From the NCBI GenBank assembly GCA_051016205.1, contig CP136534.1:186001-250000 (forward strand): a DNA stretch of 64,000 nucleotides, read 5' to 3'. A program made the position numbers and the translations under genes. The DNA comes from Acuticoccus sp051016205 (GTDB taxonomy: Bacteria; Pseudomonadota; Alphaproteobacteria; Rhizobiales; Amorphaceae). Shown here in pieces: positions 8,300 to 16,639 of the stretch. The notes under the pieces are model-generated. The model saw only the letters and a list, made by a program, of their open reading frames with translations, had not been told where the DNA came from and ran no database searches. The stretch's first letter is position 1. Each line of letters starts with the position of its first letter.

Positions 8300-9082
8300 T
8301 CACGCGCGCCCAGCCACCGCCTGGGCGATGATGCGCGCCACGGTCTCTACCGCCTCCACATGGGGAAAGTGCCCCACATCGGGCAAAATATGGGTGGCGA
8401 TGGTGGCGGGCACCGCACGGGCCTGCGCCACAGGCACCACAGCGTCCGCCTCGCCCCAAATGAGGGAGATGGGAACAGGCAGCTTTGCAACATCGTCCAC
8501 AGGCAGAACGCCCTGCCCCTCACCGTCCAGCAGCGTGTCGACAATCTGGGCAAGGGATTTAGCCAGCGCATCGTCGGCCCGCTGCTCGGCAATGAGCTGA
8601 GGCAATTCGGGCGGGATCGGGGATGTGGGGGCAAAGAACGCCTCAAGCACCAGCGCGATTTCTGCCTCATCGCGCATCATCGCAAAGCGGCGCAGGAGCC
8701 GGGCGTTGATCTTGGGGCCGAACCCTCCTGGCGAGATGAGAATCAGCCGCTCCACCGCCTCAGGCCGCTTCAATGCCGCAAGGGAGGCAACGGCACCGCC
8801 CATGGAGTGGCCCACGAGAACGGCGCGCTCAGCACCCAGCGCCTCGATCGTCTCAAGGACGGCGTTCGCCATGGGTGAGGGTTTGTGAGGGCCCGGCCAC
8901 CCCACAGCGGCACCGTGCCCAGGAAGGTCGACGGCAACGGTGCGGCGCAGCGGCGACAGCTGAGGCATCAGCCCTGCCCAGGCCAGCTGGTCTCCGCCGA
9001 AACCGTGGACGAGAACCATCGGCGGCTCGCTGCTTCCCTCGCTCAAGTGGGGCAATGCCGTCTTGGTGTCGGTGAGGGCCAT
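8300..9082 (-). CDS. Alpha/beta hydrolase
   Basis: The 260-residue protein has the full alpha/beta-hydrolase layout: oxyanion segment MVLVHGFGGD at residues 22-31, VDLPGHG at 51-57, nucleophile elbow GHSMGG with Ser93, and candidate Asp213 (WGEADAVVP) and His238 (VGHFPH). The hydrophobic middle part (about 120-190) would be the cap. It resembles stand-alone relatives of the hydrolase domain attached to acetoin dehydrogenase E2 (AcoC-like), but the substrate is unknown. It lies upstream of prs on the same strand with a gap of about 180 bp, so they may be cotranscribed. The gene is divergent from the L,D-transpeptidase. Confidence 0.85.
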   Translation of the reverse strand: MALTDTKTALPHLSEGSSEPPMVLVHGFGGDQLAWAGLMPQLSPLRRTVAVDLPGHGAAVGWPGPHKPSPMANAVLETIEALGAERAVLVGHSMGGAVASLAALKRPEAVERLILISPGGFGPKINARLLRRFAMMRDEAEIALVLEAFFAPTSPIPPELPQLIAEQRADDALAKSLAQIVDTLLDGEGQGVLPVDDVAKLPVPISLIWGEADAVVPVAQARAVPATIATHILPDVGHFPHVEAVETVARIIAQAVAGRA

Positions 9083-9174
9083 CGCGCAACTCCTTCGTTA
9101 ACGGATCGCTAACCCCGTTCGCTCACACTTCGTCAACCATTGTGTTCATCGCGCACGATGGCAATTGAGCGATG

Positions 9175-9181
9175 AGGAGGT
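9175..9181 (+). promoter_or_regulatory. Strong ribosome binding site that decides the L,D-transpeptidase start
   Basis: AGGAGGT, a near-perfect Shine-Dalgarno sequence, lies five bases before the ATG at 9187. The upstream ATG at 9172 of the longer open frame overlaps this site, so 9187 is the better start. Confidence 0.7.
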
Positions 9182-9186
9182 GGGTG

Positions 9187-9918
9187 ATGATCAGCGCCGT
9201 TCGCCTTGCGGTTCTCACGACCGCTTTTCTACTGGCAGCGCCAGCGTTCGCAGGAACGGTGGAGATCACCGACCCGCGCACGGGCGAGACATTTTCCTAC
9301 CGCCCCACCTTCGCGCCGCGCGAAGCGCCCACGACGGCGGAGCGGCCGCAGTACAAGTTCTTCGACACCAGCGAAAAGCGCTGGGTCACCTACCAGGCGT
9401 CTCGCGAGGAAATGCGCGAGCGCCACAGGATGAAGTTCGCCCGCGCCCACGTGCACTTCCTCTCTCGCGAGCCTGCCGGCACGGTGGTGGTCGATACCCT
9501 TGGCCGCTACCTTTATTACCTGCTCGGCGACGGCACAGCGATCCGCTACGGCATTGGTGTGGGGCGCGAAGGCTTCACCTGGTCGGGTGTGGAACGTGTC
9601 TCCCGCAAGGCCGAATGGCCCGATTGGCGCCCCCCTGCAGAAATGCGCGAGCGCGAACCCTGGTTGCCTGAGTTCATGCCAGGCGGCCCGCAAAACCCCC
9701 TGGGCGCACGGGCGCTCTACCTCGGCTCGACACTTTACAGGATCCACGGTACCCATCAGGACGAGTCTATCGGCTACGGCGTCTCCTCAGGCTGCATCAG
9801 GATGCTGAACGAGGACGTGATCGACCTCCACAAGCGCGTGAAGATCGGCGCCGAAGTGATCGTTCTTGGCCCCAAGGACGACCGGTCAGGCCTGATGGCA
9901 GCCCTCAACCCACTCTGA
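9187..9918 (+). CDS. L,D-transpeptidase (YkuD family)
   Basis: A 243-residue secreted protein. Residues 1-22 form a signal peptide ending APAFA. The YkuD catalytic domain follows after a linker: VVVDTLGRYLYYLLGDG, then the active-site region RIHGTHQ...GYGVSSGCIRM with nucleophile Cys203 and preceding His. These periplasmic enzymes make 3-3 peptidoglycan crosslinks or attach proteins to peptidoglycan. Such crosslinks are common in Hyphomicrobiales. The start at 9187 follows a strong ribosome binding site; starting at 9172 would add MRRWV. It stands alone between convergent and divergent genes. Confidence 0.92.
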   Translation: MISAVRLAVLTTAFLLAAPAFAGTVEITDPRTGETFSYRPTFAPREAPTTAERPQYKFFDTSEKRWVTYQASREEMRERHRMKFARAHVHFLSREPAGTVVVDTLGRYLYYLLGDGTAIRYGIGVGREGFTWSGVERVSRKAEWPDWRPPAEMREREPWLPEFMPGGPQNPLGARALYLGSTLYRIHGTHQDESIGYGVSSGCIRMLNEDVIDLHKRVKIGAEVIVLGPKDDRSGLMAALNPL

Positions 9919-9930
9919 AAACCGCCCCGT

Positions 9931-10653
9931 TCAGGCCCAGATGGCGATTCTCAAGCCTTTGCCGTCCACGCCGGGCGGATCGGGGAACGGCTGTGCCACG
10001 CCTTTGTGGCAACGACGCGCAACAAGGGCGATGGCGGCCGCATCCACCAGATCGATGAGCGGCAATCCTTTCGATGGCGACTTGTCGAAGATCCGCTCAG
10101 GGTAGCCGTTCGCGACCAAAAGGGCGATGCGCTCGGCCAACCCCTCGCGCATCGGCACGCCCTTCACGCGCTTTGGTGTTGGCATCGGTGTATCACCGTT
10201 CAGCCGCCAAAAGGCGAGCTCGGCGTGGCATTCGAACACCCGGTGTTGGTTGGCCGGCGTCAGCACACTGTCCACAAGGCGGATGTCGCCGAAAATGGCA
10301 AACGCTTGCTTGCTAATTTTGCGTGGCGGGGTCGATGTGGAAAGTGCCTTCTCACAGGCATCACCATAAGTGTCGGCATAGACCACCTCACGCGAAGGCA
10401 TCGAAAAGACCGAAGATTGACGCGCCCCCAAAAGCGGCCGCACCGTTTGCTCGGCCACCCGTCCCGGCCCTTTGATCGCATCGGGAAGGCCGATAGGGAT
10501 GTCGATGGCGATGGTCGTGACGGTGTCGAGCAACTCCTGAAAGGTCCCGGCCAATGACACCTTCGGTTCGATGGGGCCATCGGGCGACAATGTGACGACG
10601 GCAAAACCACCTGGCGCGCCGTCGACCCCTGCCACGATGGCATCTTCCGTCAC
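9931..10653 (-). CDS. DUF429 domain protein
   Basis: The 240-residue protein matches the DUF429 family, which is predicted to have an RNase H-like fold. It begins with IVAGVDGAPGGFAVV, a Gly-rich first strand with an acidic residue, has IAIDIPIGLPD near residue 48, SSVFSMPSREVVYA near 80, and ends with VDAAAIALVARR. The family is widespread in bacteria and has no settled role; a nuclease activity has been predicted from fold. Its start overlaps the stop of the pyridoxal kinase gene (10650-10653), so the two are cotranscribed. Confidence 0.85.
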   Translation of the reverse strand: MTEDAIVAGVDGAPGGFAVVTLSPDGPIEPKVSLAGTFQELLDTVTTIAIDIPIGLPDAIKGPGRVAEQTVRPLLGARQSSVFSMPSREVVYADTYGDACEKALSTSTPPRKISKQAFAIFGDIRLVDSVLTPANQHRVFECHAELAFWRLNGDTPMPTPKRVKGVPMREGLAERIALLVANGYPERIFDKSPSKGLPLIDLVDAAAIALVARRCHKGVAQPFPDPPGVDGKGLRIAIWA

Positions 10654-11492
10654 TTCGTCATCCCGTCCATTGTGTTGGGTGCTTGGCTGACCTCCACGAG
10701 GTCGACGGGTGGGGCGGCGATGGCGTCCTGCCCTGCGGCAAGGGCAAGGGCCTCCACGTCTGAGACGCGCAGGACCGCGAGCGTCGCGGCGGCTGCCTTT
10801 TGAAGGGCAAGGCTCGGCTCTTCTCCGCCGAGGGTCGCCGAGAGGAACACGGCGCCAAAAAGATCGCCTGTACCGCGGGGGGCAGGGCGTAGGGCATCAT
10901 GCTCGGCAACGATGACGCGGTCCTTGGTCACAAGCATCGCGCCGCTTCGCTCAGGCGTGTCGACAGCGGAGGTGACCACCACGACAGGCACATTCATCCG
11001 CCGCGCCGCCTCTTCCAGCGGCCCGCCTTTGGCCAGGTCGCGCAGCTCGTTGGCGTTGGGGGTGGTGATGTCGGCCCGCGGCAAAAGCTCGTTCTGGATG
11101 GCTTCGGCCACAGCGTCAGGCACGTAACGGCCGCCCTCGTCGCCCGTCACGGGGTCGATGGCCATCACGCAGTCAGGCCGCTTCTTGCGCACAGCGTCAA
11201 TGAAGTGAGCGGTCGCATAGACCTGTTCGGCGTTGGCGAAGTAGCCCGTCAGAACAGCGTCCAATTCCTCTGCGCGGCTGGCCAGTTCGCCAAGCTGCGT
11301 GGGGAATGCGTCGGGCACGACGCGTGTGCTCGGACCCATCCCAGGGTGCCACGGCAGAAGGATTGTCGGGACGGGCCACACCCGTGCACCAAGTCGTTCC
11401 AGCGCAAAGGCCGTGGCCCGCAATCCCACCGCCCCGCGCATCACGAAGGAGGAGATTGCCGCGACCGTCTTTCCCTGCATCGTTGCACCCAT
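10650..11492 (-). CDS. pdxY: Pyridoxal kinase
   Basis: A ribokinase-superfamily kinase that phosphorylates pyridoxal, and possibly pyridoxine or pyridoxamine, in the vitamin B6 salvage pathway. Signs are the N-terminal ISSFVMRGAVGLRATAFALERLG, which matches the PdxY substrate region, PTILLPWHPG near residue 42, MAIDPVTGDEGGRYV, TPNANELRDLA and the C-terminal anion hole and catalytic base region APRGTGDLFGAVFLSA with its Asp. Two ATGs four codons apart (11492 and 11480) are both plausible starts. It is divergent from the CitE-like gene with about 60 bp between them, and overlaps the DUF429 gene downstream. Confidence 0.9.
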   Translation of the reverse strand: MGATMQGKTVAAISSFVMRGAVGLRATAFALERLGARVWPVPTILLPWHPGMGPSTRVVPDAFPTQLGELASRAEELDAVLTGYFANAEQVYATAHFIDAVRKKRPDCVMAIDPVTGDEGGRYVPDAVAEAIQNELLPRADITTPNANELRDLAKGGPLEEAARRMNVPVVVVTSAVDTPERSGAMLVTKDRVIVAEHDALRPAPRGTGDLFGAVFLSATLGGEEPSLALQKAAAATLAVLRVSDVEALALAAGQDAIAAPPVDLVEVSQAPNTMDGMTK

Positions 11493-11554
11493 TTGTTGAC
11501 ATCAAGCCGAAGACGATAGCAGGACTCTTAGGCTTCGTGTTCCCTTGAGACAGC

Positions 11555-12406
11555 ATGGTACATCTGCGCAGAACACTCCTCTACGTGCCCGCCGACAACG
11601 AGCGGGCGCTCGCAAAGGCCACCGCACGCGGTGCAGACGGCATCATCGTCGACCTTGAAGATGCCGTCGCGCCTGACCGAAAGGACGTTGCACGCCAGGC
11701 CGCGACCAGCGTCCTGGCCTCCGCCGACCCGTCCACGACGCTGACCTTGCGCATCAATGCCGCAGGTACGCCCTGGCATGATGACGACATTGCGGCCGCC
11801 AAATCCCTGCCTCTGGCCGGCGTTGTCCTGCCAAAGGTGCGCACAGGCGAGGACGTTGCGGCGGCCCACAAGAGCCTCGGACTGCCCGTCTGGCCGATGA
11901 TGGAAACGGCCCGCGCCATCCTGAACGCGGCCGAGATTGCCGATGCCGCTGCCAGCACAGGCGCTGCCGCCCTCGTGATGGGCACCAACGACCTTGCCCT
12001 TGAGATCGGCGCCCCCATCGGCAAGGACCGCACGGCGCTAAGCTTTGCCCTTCAACATTGCGTGCTGGCCGCCCGCGCTTCGGGGATCGACATTCTCGAC
12101 GGTGTGATGAACACCATCGACGACATGCCTGCCCTCGCGGCCGAGACACATGAGGGCCTTCGCCTCGGTATGACAGGCAAGACCGTGATCCATCCCTGCC
12201 AGGTGGGCCCCGTAAACAGGATCTACACGCCCACCCCGGGTGCGGTGACACGGGCCAGAGAGACGATCTCCGCGCTCAAGGAAGCCCAGAGCGCGGGACG
12301 CTCGGTCGCCACCTACAAGGGGCAGCTGATCGAGCGCCTTCATGTGGACGCGGCCGAACGGACCCTTGCCCTGTCACAGGCCATCAGCGAACGGGAAAGC
12401 GCATGA
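11555..12406 (+). CDS. HpcH/HpaI aldolase/citrate lyase family protein (CitE-like)
   Basis: The 283-residue protein is a TIM-barrel member of the CitE-like lyases. Visible features are LRRTLLYVPADNERALAKA at the N-terminus, VDLEDAVAPDRKDVAR with the conserved acidic residues, LRINAAGTPW, VVLPKVRTGEDV, MMETARAILNA with the metal-binding Glu, and VMGTNDLALEIG. Known relatives cleave or hydrolyse citryl-CoA, malyl-CoA or beta-methylmalyl-CoA. No partner lyase subunits are nearby, so a stand-alone malyl-CoA lyase or thioesterase-type activity is more likely, but the substrate is inference. The stop overlaps the start of the exonuclease III gene (ATGA at 12403-12406). Confidence 0.87.
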   Translation: MVHLRRTLLYVPADNERALAKATARGADGIIVDLEDAVAPDRKDVARQAATSVLASADPSTTLTLRINAAGTPWHDDDIAAAKSLPLAGVVLPKVRTGEDVAAAHKSLGLPVWPMMETARAILNAAEIADAAASTGAAALVMGTNDLALEIGAPIGKDRTALSFALQHCVLAARASGIDILDGVMNTIDDMPALAAETHEGLRLGMTGKTVIHPCQVGPVNRIYTPTPGAVTRARETISALKEAQSAGRSVATYKGQLIERLHVDAAERTLALSQAISERESA

Positions 12407-13263
12407 GCGAGGCCGCCGCGTTGGACGAGCCTGGACACGGCGGCGGGGCGGCGGACGCCCTCGTCATTGCCACCTGGAACATCAACTCCATCCGCGCGCG
12501 GATCGACACCTTCGCCAAGATGGTGCGCAAGGCGCGGCCCGACGTGATCCTCCTGCAAGAGACACGGTGCGGTGACGACGTCTTTCCCATGACCACCATG
12601 CGCCGGCGCGGCTACAAGTACGCCGCGCTGAACGGGCGGGGCGGGCACCACGGTGTATGCATCTTGTCCAAAATCCCGCTAGAGGATGTAAGGGTGGACG
12701 TGATCGGCGGCATCGACGAGCCGCGCCACGTGTCCGCGGTGGTGGACTTCGGCGGGCCGGTGCGCGTCCACTCCCTTTATGTGCCATCGGGAGGGGACGA
12801 GCCTGACCCCGAGATCAACATCAAGTTCCGCTCAAAGCTTGCCTTTATCGAAGGCCTTTGCGGGTGGGGGCCCGGGGCAGCAGCAGAGCCGGCGCTCCTG
12901 ACGGGCGACTTCAACGTTGCCCCTTACGAGAATGACGTTTGGTCCCACCGCCAGCTCCTGGATGTTGTGAGCCACACCCCGGTGGAGACTGAGGGGCTGG
13001 AGCGTGCCCGCAAGGCTGCCGATTGGGTGGACGTTGTGCGTCGCGACCGACCGGAGCCTGAGCGCATCTACACCTGGTGGAGCTACCGCAACAAAACCTG
13101 GCCAGGCTCCAACAAAGGTCGCCGGCTGGACCATGTGTGGGCCTCGCCATCGGTGGCCGACAGAGTCGCCTCGGTGGGGGTGATGACGGAGACCCGCGGC
13201 TGGGAAAAAACCTCAGACCACGTGCCGTTGATCACGACGCTCTTGCGCACACCTGGGGGCTGA
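12403..13263 (+). CDS. xth: Exodeoxyribonuclease III
   Basis: The 286-residue protein is an ExoIII/APE1-type endonuclease/exonuclease/phosphatase enzyme of base excision repair, cutting DNA at abasic sites and removing 3' blocks. It shows IATWNINSIRAR (metal-binding Asn), ILLQETRC with the catalytic Glu, LTGDFNVAP, TWWSYRNKTWPGSNKG with the Trp-rich DNA-contact loop, RLDHVWASP and the terminal SDHVPL His. About 20 extra residues precede the domain, so a later start is possible, although the ATGA overlap with the CitE-like gene supports the one given. It converges with znuB with a gap of only 10 bp. Confidence 0.94.
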   Translation: MSEAAALDEPGHGGGAADALVIATWNINSIRARIDTFAKMVRKARPDVILLQETRCGDDVFPMTTMRRRGYKYAALNGRGGHHGVCILSKIPLEDVRVDVIGGIDEPRHVSAVVDFGGPVRVHSLYVPSGGDEPDPEINIKFRSKLAFIEGLCGWGPGAAAEPALLTGDFNVAPYENDVWSHRQLLDVVSHTPVETEGLERARKAADWVDVVRRDRPEPERIYTWWSYRNKTWPGSNKGRRLDHVWASPSVADRVASVGVMTETRGWEKTSDHVPLITTLLRTPGG

Positions 13264-13273
13264 TGGCGCAGCT

Positions 13274-14065
13274 CTATCGGCCCGCAAGGCGCGACAGCAT
13301 TTGCGAGGCAAGGAAGGCGACCGCGGCCGCCGCCACGATGGTCGGCCCCGTCGGCGTGTCCCACAGGAAAGACCCCAGAAGGCCTGCCAGCGCCGCCCCT
13401 GCCCCGATCATGGCGGCAAAAAACGCCATCGCCTCGGGCGTTCTTGCAAACGGACGCGCCGCGGCGGCGGGGATGATGAGCATGGCCGCAATCAACAACG
13501 CCCCCACAACCTTGATGGCGACCGCCACCACAACGGCGAGCGCGACGGTCAGCCCCAACTGCTCGCGCCGCGGGTTGATGTGGCTTGCCGTGGCAAGTTC
13601 GGGGTTCAACGTGGCTGTCACCAAGGCTGACCAGCGCCAGGCAAGGAGTGCAAGCACCGCCGCAGAGCCACCCCAGATGACGGCAAGATCGCTGACCCTT
13701 ACCGCCAGAATGTCGCCGAAGAGGTAGCCCATCAGGTCGCCACGCACGCCGGGCAGCAGTGCCACCGCCACAAGGCCGAAGGCAAGGCTTGTGTGGGCCA
13801 TCACCCCTAACAGTGTGTCGGCCGCCGTCCCCCTCCCACCAAGCCAGGAGACGAGCAGCGCCATCGACAGTGCAACGGCCAGCACGCCGGCGAACAGGGG
13901 GATGGAAAAGGCAAGCGCCAGCGCCACACCAAGGACTGCTGCATGGGCCGTTGCATCGCCAAAATAGGCCATGCGCCGCCACACCACGAAGCAGCCCAAA
14001 GGCCCTGCGGCAAGGGCAAGCCCGACGCCGGCAAGGCCCGCGCGCACCAGAAAGTCGTCAATCAC
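13274..14065 (-). CDS. znuB: Zinc ABC transporter permease
   Basis: The 263-residue protein is an ABC-3 family inner-membrane permease with about eight or nine hydrophobic helices. It starts with FLVRAGLAGVGLALAAGPLGCFVVWRRMAYFGDATAHAAVLGVAL, typical for the family's first two helices and coupling region, and ends with IVAAAAVAFLASQM. It would form the channel through which zinc passes from ZnuA with energy from ZnuC. It overlaps znuC by 8 bp and is the last gene of the zur-znuC-znuB minus-strand unit. Confidence 0.93.
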   Translation of the reverse strand: MIDDFLVRAGLAGVGLALAAGPLGCFVVWRRMAYFGDATAHAAVLGVALALAFSIPLFAGVLAVALSMALLVSWLGGRGTAADTLLGVMAHTSLAFGLVAVALLPGVRGDLMGYLFGDILAVRVSDLAVIWGGSAAVLALLAWRWSALVTATLNPELATASHINPRREQLGLTVALAVVVAVAIKVVGALLIAAMLIIPAAAARPFARTPEAMAFFAAMIGAGAALAGLLGSFLWDTPTGPTIVAAAAVAFLASQMLSRLAGR

Positions 14066-14816
14066 CCGCGAGCGCTCGTTCTGCGTCTTGTCTCTCGTGC
14101 GCGGCGCTGTCGTGCTGATGGTCGTGAGCGTGGCGGTAAAGGGCGAGCGCCCCTTTGGTGCCCGTGCCGAACAGCGCGCGATACTGGGGCGCTGAGGAAA
14201 CTATGTCGGGCGAACCCTCGCAGCACACATGGCCGTTGAGGCAAATCACCCTGTCGGACGCGCTCATCACCACGTGAAGGTCGTGGCTGACCATAAGAAC
14301 GGCGCAGCCAAGTCGCGCCCTCACCTCTTCCACCAGCTGGTAAAAATTGGCCGTCCCCGGCTGGTCGAGGCCTTGGGTGGGCTCATCAAGGATCAACACG
14401 TCAGGGTCGCCGAGGATTGCCCGCGCCAAGAGCACCCTTTGCAGCTGCCCCCCGGAGAGCGAGGTCATTTGCGCCTCGATGCACTCGCCGGCGCCCACAT
14501 CTGCCAGCGCCGCCTCAAGCCGTGGCCTTTTGCGCCGCTCCGGCAAGGAGAGGAAGCGGGCGACGGTGATGGGCATTGTCCTGTCGATCATCAGGCGCTG
14601 GGGCACATAGCCGAAACGCACGCCTTTTGTGGCCGTCACCTTGCCTGCAGCTAGAGGGACCGCGCCCAGGAGCGCCTTTAAAAGTGTCGACTTCCCCGAC
14701 CCGTTGGGGCCGACGATGGTCACGATCTCACCCCTGTCGAGCACGAAATCCACATGATGGAGCACCGTTTGCCCGCCGAGGACGACGGACAGGCCCTTTG
14801 CCTCGATCAGTCGCAT
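14058..14816 (-). CDS. znuC: Zinc ABC transporter ATP-binding protein
   Basis: The 252-residue ATPase has Walker A GPNGSGKSTLL near residue 37, Q-loop VPQRL, signature LSGGQLQRV, Walker B VLILDEPTQGLD and switch His in VSHDLHVVM. A short Cys/His-rich tail (NGHVCCEG, then LYRHAHDHQHDSAAHE) follows the nucleotide-binding domain; His-rich tails are common in zinc transporter ATPases and may sense metal. It energises ZnuB/ZnuA high-affinity zinc import. Its start lies 10 bp inside the end of zur. Confidence 0.95.
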   Translation of the reverse strand: MRLIEAKGLSVVLGGQTVLHHVDFVLDRGEIVTIVGPNGSGKSTLLKALLGAVPLAAGKVTATKGVRFGYVPQRLMIDRTMPITVARFLSLPERRKRPRLEAALADVGAGECIEAQMTSLSGGQLQRVLLARAILGDPDVLILDEPTQGLDQPGTANFYQLVEEVRARLGCAVLMVSHDLHVVMSASDRVICLNGHVCCEGSPDIVSSAPQYRALFGTGTKGALALYRHAHDHQHDSAAHERQDAERALAGD

Positions 14817-15253
14817 GGGGCCTCGCCGCAGGCTTTACAAAGGCCGATAGCCTCCACCACCGTGCGCTCGATTGTGAAGCCTTCGCCCGATGCGCTGGCG
14901 CTGAGCACAGTGTCAAGATGGCAGTGGGCTTCGGCCACCAGGCGGCAATTGCGGCACACGAGGAAGGCGGGGCTATGATCGTCCTCAGGATGGGGGCAAG
15001 CGACGTAAGCGTTCAGTTTTTCGATCCTGTGGACCAGGCCGTGCTGCATCAAGAAATCCAGTGCACGGTAGGCGACGGGCGGCTTTGAGCCGAACCCTTC
15101 TTCGGTCAACCTGTCCAGCACCTCGTAGGCGCCGAACGCCTTTTTGGAGCCTTGCAGCAGCTCAAGCACGCGCCGCCGCACGGGAGTGAGGTTCAACGCC
15201 TTCTCGGCATCTGAGGCAGCGGTTTCGGAAGATTCGTGGGTGGATTGGGCCAT
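14807..15253 (-). CDS. zur: Zinc uptake regulator Zur (Fur family)
   Basis: The 148-residue protein is a Fur-family repressor. The winged helix covers about residues 22-85 (LTPVRRRVLELLQ, AYEVLDRL, KPPVAYRALDFLMQHGLVHRI) and the dimerisation/metal domain follows with HPEDDHSPAFLVCRNCRLVAEAH and a second Cys pair, CKACGEAPC, making a structural zinc site. The HPEDDH segment and CRNC spacing fit Zur rather than Fur or PerR. With zinc it would bind the palindrome at 15290-15306 and shut down both znuA and its own operon. It is the first gene of zur-znuC-znuB and divergent from znuA. Confidence 0.94.
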   Translation of the reverse strand: MAQSTHESSETAASDAEKALNLTPVRRRVLELLQGSKKAFGAYEVLDRLTEEGFGSKPPVAYRALDFLMQHGLVHRIEKLNAYVACPHPEDDHSPAFLVCRNCRLVAEAHCHLDTVLSASASGEGFTIERTVVEAIGLCKACGEAPCD

Positions 15254-15289
15254 TGCAGGGCACTGTGCCCCGCTGGATCAATGATTGCA

Positions 15290-15306
15290 ATGTTATATCA
15301 TAACAT
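15290..15306. promoter_or_regulatory. Zur box (operator) between zur and znuA
   Basis: A perfect inverted repeat ATGTTAT-ATC-ATAACAT lies in the 91-bp divergent region, 38 bp before the znuA start and 36 bp before the zur start. It matches the alphaproteobacterial Zur operator core (ATGTTATANTATAACAT-like). Its central position would let one site control both transcripts. Confidence 0.85.
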
Positions 15307-15344
15307 CTACCATCACGCTCCATGCTGACTTCGGGAGGGACCGT

Positions 15345-16382
15345 ATGAACCGTTTGGGCCTGACACTGACGGCCACTGCAGGGGCGGTGTTTTTCACAGC
15401 CGCCGCGATTGCCGACGAGGCACCGCGTGTGGCGGTGGACATTGCGCCCGTTCACGCTTTGGTGGCCAAGGTGATGGAAGGGGTCGGGACGCCCCAGCTC
15501 GTGCTGCCGCCAAGCGTCTCGCCCCATGGGCACATGATGCGCCCGTCCGAAGCGCGTGCTCTAGACCGTGCCGATCTCATCGTGATGGTGGGCGGCGGGT
15601 TGATCCCATCCTTGTCGCGCAGCGTTGCGGCCTTGTCGGACGACACCAAGGTGATCGCCCTCGCCGAGGCGCCTGGCGTGACCCTTCATCCTGTGCGCAC
15701 CAGCCCCACCTTCGCGCCGCACGATCACGACCACGACGACCACGGCCACGACCATCACGATGAGCACCACGGGGAGGCGGAGCACCACGAAGAGAGCCAT
15801 CACGAGGAAGGCCACCACGAAGAGAGCCATCACGAGGAAGGCCACCACGAGGACGCAGCCATAGACCCTCACCTTTGGCTCGACCCCGACAACGCCAAGG
15901 CAACCGTCGACATTGTGGCTGAGCGCCTTGCATTGCTCGACCCAAGCAACGCCGCCACCTATGCCGACAATGCGGCGACCGCAAAGGCCGATCTGGACGC
16001 CCTTGCCACGCGGATCGAAACAACGCTCGCACCCGTCAAAGCGCGCCCGTTCGTGGTGTTCCACGACGCCTACCAGTACTTTGAGGTGCGCTTTGGTACG
16101 GCGGCCATCGGCGCGATTTCACTGAGCGATGCCACCGCCCCATCCGCCTCGCGCGTGTCTGAGGTGAGGAGCGCTCTTGCGGCCATGGATGCCCACTGCG
16201 TGTTCGCAGAGCCGCAGTTCAACAGCCGCATCGCCGAGACGATCGTCGAGGACACGCCCGTCCAACTGGCAATTCTCGATCCTTTGGGGGTGGACCTTGA
16301 GCCGGGACAAGATCACTATCACTTGATGATGGAGCGGCTGGCAGGCAATCTTGCCACCTGTCTCGCGTCAGACCCGAGCTGA
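15345..16382 (+). CDS. znuA: Zinc ABC transporter substrate-binding protein with His-rich loop
   Basis: The 345-residue periplasmic protein captures zinc for ZnuBC. Residues 1-23 form a signal peptide (ending AAIADE). Metal-site motifs are VAVDIAPVHALVAKVM, SPHGHMMRPS, IDPHLWLDPDN and VVFHDAYQYF, which supply the usual three His ligands. Between the first two halves, residues 126-170 form a His/Asp/Glu-rich loop with 19 histidines, a hallmark of ZnuA rather than of manganese-binding relatives. The loop is partly coded by a 30-bp tandem repeat. ATG 15345 gives a proper signal peptide, and the longer frame from 15285 would run through the Zur box. A terminator-like hairpin follows the stop. Confidence 0.95.
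   Translation: MNRLGLTLTATAGAVFFTAAAIADEAPRVAVDIAPVHALVAKVMEGVGTPQLVLPPSVSPHGHMMRPSEARALDRADLIVMVGGGLIPSLSRSVAALSDDTKVIALAEAPGVTLHPVRTSPTFAPHDHDHDDHGHDHHDEHHGEAEHHEESHHEEGHHEESHHEEGHHEDAAIDPHLWLDPDNAKATVDIVAERLALLDPSNAATYADNAATAKADLDALATRIETTLAPVKARPFVVFHDAYQYFEVRFGTAAIGAISLSDATAPSASRVSEVRSALAAMDAHCVFAEPQFNSRIAETIVEDTPVQLAILDPLGVDLEPGQDHYHLMMERLAGNLATCLASDPS
15783..15852 (+). repeat. 30-bp tandem repeat inside znuA (His-rich loop)
   Basis: A 30-bp unit starting CACCACGAAGAGAGCCATCA occurs twice without mismatch (15783-15812 and 15813-15842) and begins a third time at 15843. Each unit codes for HHEESHHEEG, so copy number directly sets the length of the metal-binding loop. Confidence 0.9.
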
Positions 16383-16398
16383 CCGGCCTTCACCGGGG

Positions 16399-16421
16399 AC
16401 GGCACTCTATTTGAGTGCCGT
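16399..16421 (+). terminator. Hairpin after znuA
   Basis: A 9-bp perfect stem ACGGCACTC/GAGTGCCGT with a TATTT loop starts 16 bp after the znuA stop and is followed by AGCTTTCCTT. It is the probable znuA terminator, although the T-run is weak. Confidence 0.6.
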
Positions 16422-16639
16422 AGCTTTCCTTCGCGGCACCCTCACCGAAACCGGTTCAGGCCGAGATATTTCCCCTCGAGACACAATTAAACTCGGCGCT
16501 TGTGCGCTGCATCATTGTGCACCGCACAATAACGACTGCCACGTTATAGGCGCAAACTTAGGATCAGGATCTCACAGCCACCGGGCAATCTTGCGAATTT
16601 AAGCGCCCCGCCTGGCTGTGCTCCAAAAAAATGCATGGA

